Shown one piece after another: positions 56,705-64,000 of a DNA stretch of 64,000 nt (positions within the stretch are counted from its first letter, which is position 1; each line of letters opens with the position of its first letter). The notes below the pieces were generated by a model. That model had not been told where the DNA came from, did not search any database, and saw only the letters and a list, made by a program, of their open reading frames with translations. The stretch is from the NCBI RefSeq assembly GCF_000001735.4, contig NC_003076.8, positions 14,263,835 through 14,327,834 of the forward strand, written 5' to 3'. This DNA comes from Arabidopsis thaliana (lineage: Eukaryota > Streptophyta > Magnoliopsida > Brassicales > Brassicaceae). The translations under genes and the position numbers were made by a program.

Positions 56705-58577
56705 TTGATGATGGTGTTTACTCTCATCTTTCTACCCATGAAGATGGCGCCAATTAGTCACACAAGAATCTCCTTATCTATGTACAATAGCTGGATTCGA
56801 TATTTCTGTAGAACAGGCGAAACAAACGAAGCAATGTCTCTCCTCGCCGAAATCCATTCTCTAGGTTCACGTCCTGATCCTCTTTCCTACGTTAGTTTTA
56901 TTGAAACACTCGCTAGTCTCAGAAGGACTCTCGAAGCTGATGCTTTGTTTCATGAAGTAGTTAGATTCATGATTTATGGAAGCTATTCGGTGAGATTGTA
57001 CAATGCTTTGGTTAGTCGATATTTGAGAAAAGGTCAATTAGAGTTAGCTCTTAGGGTTTTGAATCATATGAAAAGGGGAAATATTGATAAGGATCAGGAA
57101 ACTTGTGAAATTCTGTTGAACTATTACGTTAGTGCTGGTAGATAAGAGGTATCGTGGCGTGTGGTTAACGAAATGAAGAAGAGGAAGTTTCGTTTGAATT
57201 CGTTTGTTTATGGGAAGATTATTCGTATTTATAGAGATAATGGTATGTGGAAGAAAGCTTTAGGGATTGTAGAAGAGATTAGGGAGATTGGTTTGCCTAT
57301 GGATGTGGAGATATACAATAGTGTTATTGATACGTTTGGTAAGTATGGAGAGTTGGATGAAGAGTTACAGGTGTTAGAGAAACTACAGAGATCGAGTGAT
57401 TCGAGGCCTAATATTAGGACATGGAATTCGTTAATACGGTGGCATTGTCATCACGGTGCGGTTGATATGGCGCTTGAGTTGTTTACAATGATGTAGGATC
57501 AGTGGCTTTATCCTAACCCTAGGATGTTTGTGAATCTTATAACTCGGTTGGGAGAGAATGGGAACTGGAACATGATAGATACACATTTTGAGTCTATAAA
57601 GTGTAAGGAACATAAAGATACAAGAGCTATTTATGCAGTAAATTATTGGACAGTTTGGGAGTTTCGAGGATATTGGGGAACTTGTGGGTAAGCTAAAGTC
57701 TCAAGGTGTTGCTCCTTCTGCTAATTTATTTTGCACTTTGGCAAATGCATATGCTCAGCAGGTTGATTTCCTATCTTTCTATGTTTCATGTTCTCGGTTT
57801 TTGTTTATGATCTGAACTTGGTAGACTCTATATAGGTTGTTTCAGCCGTTTTCATTTGGTATATATAGAAGAGTATTGAATGTCAACAACTGTAGAAGGT
57901 TCATAGATTCTGCTAACAAGATTTGGCTTGTTGTTTTAATTTCCCTTGTAAATTATTACATGTTAGAGTAAGTAGTGCTATGAATTTTCAAATCTAACTA
58001 AAGTCATTGTCAAATTTTAACACAGGGACTATGCAAACAGACAGTAAAGGTGCTCAAGATGATGGAGAATGAGGGGATTGAACCAAACTTGATTATGCTG
58101 AATGTTTTGATTAATGCTTTTGGAACTGCTGGGAAGCACATGGAAGCTCTATCTATTTATCATCATATTAAAGAAACCGTATGTATATCTTATTCGTGCG
58201 ATTAAACTTCTAGTACTTCCCTATAGTAATCGGTGAATTATAATGCTTAACTGCTTGAGTTTGTCTTCTGAAGGGATTCACCCCGATGTGGTTACCTATA
58301 GTACACTTATGAAAGCATTCACTCGAGCAAAGAAGTATGAAATGGTATGTAGCTTCTATCTGGTGACCTTGTAATCCCATGTTCCTTCACCTCAAAGGTT
58401 TCATTGAGTATATATGTTATGTGTGATCTTGATAAATTGGGTGTTTAATTTAAATTGTTGGCTGCTCCACAGGTTCCAGAAATATTCAGGGAAATGGAAG
58501 CTTCTGGGTGTACAACAGATCGGAAAGCAAAACAATTATTGCAAAATGCTATTATGGTTCTTGATAAAAGACATTAA
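56705..58577 (+). pseudogene. P-type pentatricopeptide repeat (PPR) pseudogene
   Basis: Four exons in frame order: 56705-57761, 58026-58178, 58273-58344, 58473-58577, all with GT-AG sites kept. The protein is a row of 35-residue PPR units (YNSWIRYFCRTGETNEAMSL, YGKIIRIYRDNGMWKKAL, TWNSLIRWHCHHGAVDMALE, LMLNVLINAFGTAGKHMEAL, VVTYSTLMKAFTRAKKYEM). Such proteins bind organellar RNA. Damage: an in-frame TAA at 57143-57145, an in-frame TAG at 57494-57496, and a +1 frameshift between about 57630 and 57651. The rest is well preserved. No targeting peptide is obvious at the start (MMMVFTLIF). It sits where I recall At5g36300, a PPR-like locus. Confidence 0.85.
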
Positions 58578-59552
58578 GTATTTGATGGAACATCCAAAGA
58601 TGACTATCTTACGTACAAACATCCAACTAACTACACGTAGGGCAAAAACGAAAGAATAAACACTCATCGAGCAAAGACTATAGTCTCTATCAACTAGTAA
58701 ATTTTCAAAAGTTCGTGAAGAACACGGCGAAAATCGAAAACAAAAAAAACTCCCCTATTTTCGAGAAAATTCAATGGATAGTGAAAGATGTTAAAAGTCT
58801 CTGATGAGGAAATTGCTCTGTATTCATTCTAATATAAAGGCAATGTAGTTACAACGTATTGAGAGGTTTCTTAGATAGTCGGAAAAACGGCGAAAATCAA
58901 CCCAACCTTTTTGCTGGCGGTTTTTTTCAACCCGAACTTTAAAACCCTGTATTTATCCACCTAAACTACAACCTATTTCAAATTCCAAACCTCAACTACA
59001 TAATTGTTAGCCGATTTCAACATAACTTGTGACGGCGTTATGAAACCGTTAAACCGTGCTGAGTCAGCGACACCGTGGCATCAGAGCTGTACAAAACGAC
59101 ATCGTTTAACGTGGTTTCGGTTGTCTGCTAGAGAGAAAACGACGTCGTTTTCAATTGGGAACCCTCCGCTAGAGAGAAGAGGGTTCCCAAAATCGTTTTC
59201 TCAATTACCATCAACCAGGGAATGACCCACAAAAGGTAATTTTGCCTGACTGATCATGAAGAATGCCTCTTCTAAGTAATGCGTTTCTTGGTTGACGACT
59301 CTTTGAAGACTGCTTGGAGGAGCTTAGAATTCCACTGCATGTCTCCAAAGACTTGTTCATAGCCTTTTGACGGTCGTTTGAAGCATTGTTGCATCAATGT
59401 CGTCCTTTTACTACTAGGATCAACGTAAAAATTTAACTAAACATAAAAAATTAATGGAACCAAATTCATCAATTATAAGAGGAAACGAGTAAACCTTACA
59501 TGGTCTTTAAATATAACAATTATTGGGTTATTGCTTTCCGGCTTTGACTTTG
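58578..59552. other. Spacer between PPR pseudogene and tandem array
   Basis: Contains 'aaaacgacatcgttt' and 'aaaacgacgtcgtttt' palindromes at 59094 and 59137 in a GC-richer block (58900-59230), seen in many plant intergenic repeats. The short ORF at 59004-59225 is not recognised. Confidence 0.45.
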
Positions 59553-59654
59553 CCAAATATCTTATTATACAAAGTTGAGTTTTCAAAATTGTTAACTCAC
59601 CTGATCATGACACGTGTCAAATTTATTCATGAGTTACCCACACATATCAAATAA

Positions 59655-60065
59655 ATTTTGTTATTTTTAAGGTTATGTGCAAAAAGAAAAACTCTCTAAC
59701 TCATCTATTGTTGCATATTTATCCTCCACCTCCAGAAAATGCATAATTATCCGATGAAGTTAAAAATAATACGCAATGTAACCCCTTTTTCGTCATTTTT
59801 TTCTACGATAAATATTTTGTAAAATATTGATATTTAATATGTTAAATCGAAGCCTTCTCGGCAAAAAGTTCAGCTCTACCTACAAATTCTTTTAAAAATC
59901 TAATGTATGTGAGTGTAAATAAGGTTACAATATACGTATAAGGGTCATATTGCGTATTATTTTAGACTTCATAGGATTAATATGTGTTTGTTAGAGATAT
60001 AGGGTAAAATTGCAAAACTAGATGAGTTAGATGGGTGTTTTGCACAAAACCCTATATTTTTAAAA
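59655..60065. mobile_element. Foldback element, unit A
   Basis: Left arm 59655-59790 and right arm 59930-60065 are inverted copies of a ~130-base sequence ('gcgtattattttagacttca', 'gatgagttaga', 'ttttgcacaaaaccct' on the right arm). Spacer about 140 bases. The arms are long relative to the loop. No transposase; the class is uncertain, possibly a Mutator-like or foldback MITE. Confidence 0.6.
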
Positions 60066-60876
60066 ACAAAATATAGAAACATTTCATAACCCCATCGGAT
60101 ATATAGACAAGTAAAAAAAATAGTTCATATATACAAATGTTTTATTTAGTATATTAAAATATTGAACAAATTCTATTAAAAATCGTTTATATATTCAAAA
60201 CAGAAGTAAAAGTTCCCTATTTTGTTTTAGAAAAATATTAATACGTGATTTAATATTTTCTAATTTTGTAACTTAAATATGTCTCTCTTTTTATTTCTTA
60301 ATATTATTTCATTTCATTTTTTTCTCAATTACAGAGTTCTATTCGTTTACCACAAAATTCAGTGAGAGGCTCTGTCTGGTGCGTCTTTTATAGATGTTGT
60401 ATGTTTTCCTTGTCTTATCTTTCTTTTATACTTTGAGAAATCCCGTATTATATATAATTAGTAAAGGCATGGTATATAGAATGTATATAATTGAAATATT
60501 CTTTTCAAAAATACTGATTACTATTTAGAATTTTTATATCATCACAACATTTCTCACACCAGCATATTTAGACGAGTCTTATCTAATAAAATTATAAACC
60601 ACTCTCAGATTTTGTGTTATGACATATTTTAAAGATTTATTGAAACAATTTGAAGGTCTGTAACATTGTAAGACTAAATTGAATTATGGACTCGATGTTT
60701 CAAGGTGTTATTCATTAGAATTGAAGAATGTATAAACATGGAACCCAAATGCAACTTCTCAAATGTTATTACTATATCTTCTTCTTTTTTTAATTATTAT
60801 TATAACATGTAACGTAAGCTAAAATTTTAAAAAAATAATTTGAAAAAGTTATCTATTTTAAAAATAAGATAAAACA

Positions 60877-61224
60877 CTATTTTGGTATGGGAGGAGTTGC
60901 ACCGGCAACTCTTGAACATTGTTCCTTTAGCATCGGTGGAATGAATGGAATTTTCGGTATGCAATTATCGGCGTCCAGAAATGCTTTGCAACAAGTCGGA
61001 CCTAAATTACCGAACTTTCCAGTGAAAATGGATTGAGAAATCTCTGCAATGCATCCAGGAATATCCATCACGGATGAGAAACATTTTGTTATATCAGGTA
61101 ATCCAGGAATCAGTTGGAACGGAAACAGAAAAGGAAGCTGAGCCGGAAACTGAGGCAATTGAGCATTTACAGAAACTATGATACATAGAACCGCTAGAAG
61201 TGAAAACACATTTTTGATAGACAT
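60877..61224 (-). CDS. Prolamin-like (ECA1/EC1-like) secreted cysteine-rich protein, copy A
   Basis: 115 codons plus TAA, single exon, minus strand. Signal peptide MSIKNVFSLLAVLCIIVSVNA (1-21), then a Pro/Phe-rich linker and the prolamin-like domain (C48, C58, C78, C79, C88, C103), pattern C-x9-C-x19-CC-x8-C-x14-C, typical of three disulfides. Family members (PF05617, ECA1 gametogenesis-related and egg-cell EC1 proteins) are small secreted proteins of the female gametophyte or pollen; function here is inferred from the family only. A TATA box lies 95 bases upstream of the ATG. It is one of at least two tandem copies. Confidence 0.85.
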   Translation of the reverse strand: MSIKNVFSLLAVLCIIVSVNAQLPQFPAQLPFLFPFQLIPGLPDITKCFSSVMDIPGCIAEISQSIFTGKFGNLGPTCCKAFLDADNCIPKIPFIPPMLKEQCSRVAGATPPIPK

Positions 61225-61316
61225 AATGAGAAATTGAGTAAAAAGTCTTAGTATAGCAACAATATGCTTAATGCTTTGTTTGTTTTTGATTGATGAATAA
61301 CAATAAAATCCTTGCT

Positions 61317-61324
61317 TATTTATA
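61317..61324 (-). promoter_or_regulatory. TATA box of prolamin-like copy A
   Basis: TATAAATA on the minus strand, 93-100 bases upstream of the ATG at 61224. It is in the same place in copy B. Confidence 0.65.
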
Positions 61325-61846
61325 TGGATTGAAATGTGAAACTGTCATATTAATTTTTTTTAAGTTAACATCTTTGAATACGTTAATTAGGTATTTGATT
61401 AGCCGTTTTAGAAATTTAATATAGTTGAAACTCCATGTGTGAAACACGTAACATTAACTAAGAAATATTGACTACAAAGAGAAAATAAAAGTAAAATGGC
61501 TTCACATAATTAATCAATCATCGGTTTATATCTCCAAATTTAAACAAATAAATCGATTTATAATATTTTCTTCGTGAAATTATTTGAATCAATCTAAAGG
61601 TTTGGTTTGTAAAACTTCTATACAATGAGGTTCTCCATGACTTGTTAACACTAAACTTAGAGGAGAAGAGTTTCTGGATAGCGGGTTAAACGGTTGGGAA
61701 GAGCAGTTCGGATCTGGCATGAAAACAATGAACATAATCCAATATATGTGCCAAATATCTACATAAAGTTGGGCTTTCAAAATTGTTAACTCACGTGATC
61801 ATGACACATGTCAAATTTATTAGTGAAATATCTACCCTTATCAAAT

Positions 61847-62250
61847 CAAATTTTGTTATTTTTAGGGTTTTGTGCAAAATAAAACCCTCTAACTCATCTA
61901 TTTTTGCATCTTTATTCTCCACCTCCAAAAAATGCATAATTATCCGATGAAGTCTAAAATAATACGCAATGTAACCCCTTTTCGTCATTTTTCTACGACA
62001 ATATTTTGTAAGATATTGATATTTAATATGTTTAATCGAAGCCTTCTCGACGAAAAGTTCAAATCGACCTTCGAAATATTAAAAATCTAATCTATGGGAG
62101 TGTAAAAAAGTTTACAATATACGTATAAGGGTCATATTGCGTATTATTTTAGACTTCATAAGATTAATATGTGTTTGTTAGAGATATAGGGTAAAATTGC
62201 AAAACTAGATGAGTTAGATGGGTGTTTTGCACAAAACCCTATATTTTTTA
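61847..62250. mobile_element. Foldback element, unit B
   Basis: Same structure as in unit A: left arm about 61847-61982 and inverted right arm about 62108-62250. The ORF read across the left arm (IAYYFRLHRIIMHFLEVE) is a by-product of the repeat and not a gene. Confidence 0.6.
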
Positions 62251-63066
62251 AAAACAAAATATAGAAAAATTTCATAACCCCATCGGATATATACACAAGT
62301 AAAAAAAATAGTTCATATATACAAATTTTTTATTTACTATATTAAAATATTGAACAAATTCTATTAAAAATCGTTTATATATTCAAAACAGAAGTAAAAG
62401 TTCCCTATTTTGTTTTAGAAAAATATTAATACGTGATTTAATATTTTCTAATTTTGTAACTTAAATATGTCTCTCTTTTTATTTCTTAATATTATTTCAT
62501 TTCATTTTTTTCTCAATTACAGAGTTCTATTCATTTACCACAAAATTCAGTGAGAGGCTCTGTCTGGTGCGTCTTTTATAGATGTTGTATGTTTTCCTTG
62601 TCTTATCTTTCTTTTATACTTTGAGAAATCCCGTATTATATATAACTAGTAAAGGCATGGTACATAGAATGTATATAATTGAAATATTCTTTTGAAAAAT
62701 ACTGATTACTATTTAGAATTTTTATATCATCACAACATTTCTCACACCAGCATATTTAGACGAGTCTTATCTAATAAAATTATAAACCACTCTCAGATTT
62801 TGTGTTACGACATATTTTAAAGATTTATTGAAACAATTTAAAGTTCCGTAACATTGTAAGACTAAATTCAATTGTGGATTCGATGTTTCAAGGTGTTATT
62901 TCATTAGAATTGAAGAATGAGTAAACATTGAACCCAAATGCAACTTCTCAAATGTTATTACTATATCTTTTTTTTTTTTGTAATTATAATTATAACATGT
63001 AACGTAAGCTAAAATTTTAAAAAAATAAGTTGAAAAAGTTATCTATTTTAAAAATAAGTTAAAACA

Positions 63067-63423
63067 CTATTTTGGTATGGGAGGAGTTGCACCGGCAACT
63101 CTTGAACATTGTTCCTTTAGCATCGGAGGAAAAAACGAAATGAATGAAATTTTCGGTATGCAATTATCGGCGTCCAAAAATGCTTTGCAACAAGCCGGAC
63201 CTAAATTATCGAACTTTCCAGTGAAAATGGATTGAGAAATCTCTGCAATGTATCCAGGAATATCCATCACGGATGAGAAACATTTTGTTATATCAGGTAA
63301 TCCAGGAATCAGTTGGAACGGAAACGGAAAAGGAAGTTGAGCCGGAAACTGAGACAATTGAGCATTTACAGAAACTATGATACATAGAACCGCTAGAAGT
63401 GAAAACACATTTTTGATAGACAT
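63067..63423 (-). CDS. Prolamin-like secreted protein, copy B, one cysteine lost
   Basis: 118 codons plus TAA, single exon, same signal peptide as copy A. Differences: C58 is Tyr (codon TGC to TAC, 63250-63252), three extra residues in KISFISFFPPM, and L33P, G72D, T77A. Five of the six conserved cysteines remain (48, 78, 79, 88, 106), so one disulfide cannot form. The ORF and TATA region are otherwise intact, so it may be expressed but altered, or be starting to decay. Confidence 0.82.
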   Translation of the reverse strand: MSIKNVFSLLAVLCIIVSVNAQLSQFPAQLPFPFPFQLIPGLPDITKCFSSVMDIPGYIAEISQSIFTGKFDNLGPACCKAFLDADNCIPKISFISFFPPMLKEQCSRVAGATPPIPK

Positions 63424-63515
63424 AATGAGAAATTGAGTAAAAAGTCTTAGTATAGCAACAATATGCTTAATGCTTTGTTTGTTTTTGATTGATGAATAAC
63501 AATAAAATCCTTGCT

Positions 63516-63523
63516 TATTTATA
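63516..63523 (-). promoter_or_regulatory. TATA box of prolamin-like copy B
   Basis: TATAAATA on the minus strand, 93-100 bases upstream of the ATG at 63423, exactly 2199 bases from the copy A box. Confidence 0.65.
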
Positions 63524-64000
63524 TGGATTGAAATGTGAAACTGTCATATTAATTTTTTTTAAGTTAACATCTTTGAATACTTTAATTAGGTATTTGATTA
63601 GCCGTTTTAGAAATTTAATATAGTTGAAACTCCATGTGTGAAACACGTAACATTAACTAAGAAATATTGACTACAAAGAGAAAATAAAAGTAAAATGGCT
63701 TCACATAATTAATCAATCATCGGTTTATATCTCCAAATTTAAACAAATAAATCGATTTATAATATTTTTTTCGTGAAATTATTTGAATCAATCTAAAGGT
63801 TTGGTTTGTAAAACTTCTATACAATGAGGTTCTCCATGACTTGTTAACACTAAACTTAGAGGAGAAGAGTTTCTGGATAGCGGGTTAAACGGTTGGGAAG
63901 AGCAGTTCGGATCTGGCATGAAAACAATGAACATAATCCAATATATGTGCCAAATATCTACATAAAGTTGGGCTTTCAAAATTGTTAACTCACGTGATCA

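Larger units (their letters stand above)
59553..64000. repeat. Tandem array of ~2.2-kb units
   Basis: The 'ccaaatatct' landmark occurs at 59553, 61751 and 63950, spacing 2198 and 2199 bp. Unit A (59553-61750) and unit B (61751-63949) are nearly identical from about 59940 onward; a third unit starts at 63950 and leaves the window. The left 350 bases of unit A are more diverged from B than the remainder. Each unit contains a foldback element and one minus-strand prolamin-like gene. Confidence 0.92.

Noticed and set aside
61791-61988. 65-codon minus ORF MTKRGYIAYYFRLHRIIMHF
   Set aside because: Read through a foldback repeat arm that occurs several times and in other frames.

Overview
This is plant nuclear DNA: intron-rich genes with GT-AG junctions, AT-rich spacers, and LINE, Helitron, Athila-type, SINE and Emigrant-type elements. 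Gene content and order point to Arabidopsis or a very close relative. I recognise, from memory and not from a search, the order of the A. thaliana chromosome 5 interval around At5g36230 to At5g36350: eIF5-mimic protein (+), CCHC zinc-knuckle protein (-), PP2C74-type phosphatase (+), A36-type aspartic protease (-), DHAR4-type retrocopy (+), UPF0016/PML3 (+), a PPR pseudogene (+) and prolamin-like (ECA1/EC1-like) genes (-).

Layout. 1-9.4 kb is transposon-derived: a LINE ORF1 remnant, a Helitron of about 3.3 kb, and a LINE insertion of about 4.8 kb bounded by a 14-bp direct repeat. 9.7-24.3 kb holds four multi-exon genes that read cleanly across every splice junction; a tandemly duplicated repeat block (15.8-18.0 kb) lies between the zinc-knuckle and phosphatase genes, and a four-copy 164-bp repeat sits in intron 1 of the protease gene. 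24.3-29.0 kb is spacer with a 1.2-kb Helitron. An intact intronless dehydroascorbate reductase ORF lies at 29.1 kb. 31.0-35.3 kb holds a SINE and a decayed Athila-type element (gag remnant plus one LTR) that carries an Emigrant MITE. Right beside its LTR is the first exon of a mitochondrial acyl carrier protein gene with no remainder. PML3 occupies 39.1-41.1 kb. 41-56 kb is repeats: two related Helitrons (one split by a LINE with a 14-bp target duplication), LTR fragments, and fossil exons of a second aspartic protease in opposite orientations. 56.7-58.6 kb is a PPR pseudogene. From 59.5 kb to the window end is a tandem array of 2.2-kb units, each with one small secreted cysteine-rich protein gene.

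The genes do not form one pathway. Several (eIF5-mimic, aspartic protease, mitochondrial ACP fossil) have what I recall as paralogs close together near At1g65220-At1g65290, which suggests one half of an ancient whole-genome duplication block. I found no CRISPR, rRNA or tRNA gene, and nothing that clearly amounts to a new multi-gene system. The most unusual items are the prolamin-like array with a cysteine lost in one copy, the intact DHAR4-type retrogene, the LINE with ORF2 before ORF1 and a copied-flank junction, and the ACP and protease fossils. Gene names come from recognition of protein sequence and order; no database was searched.
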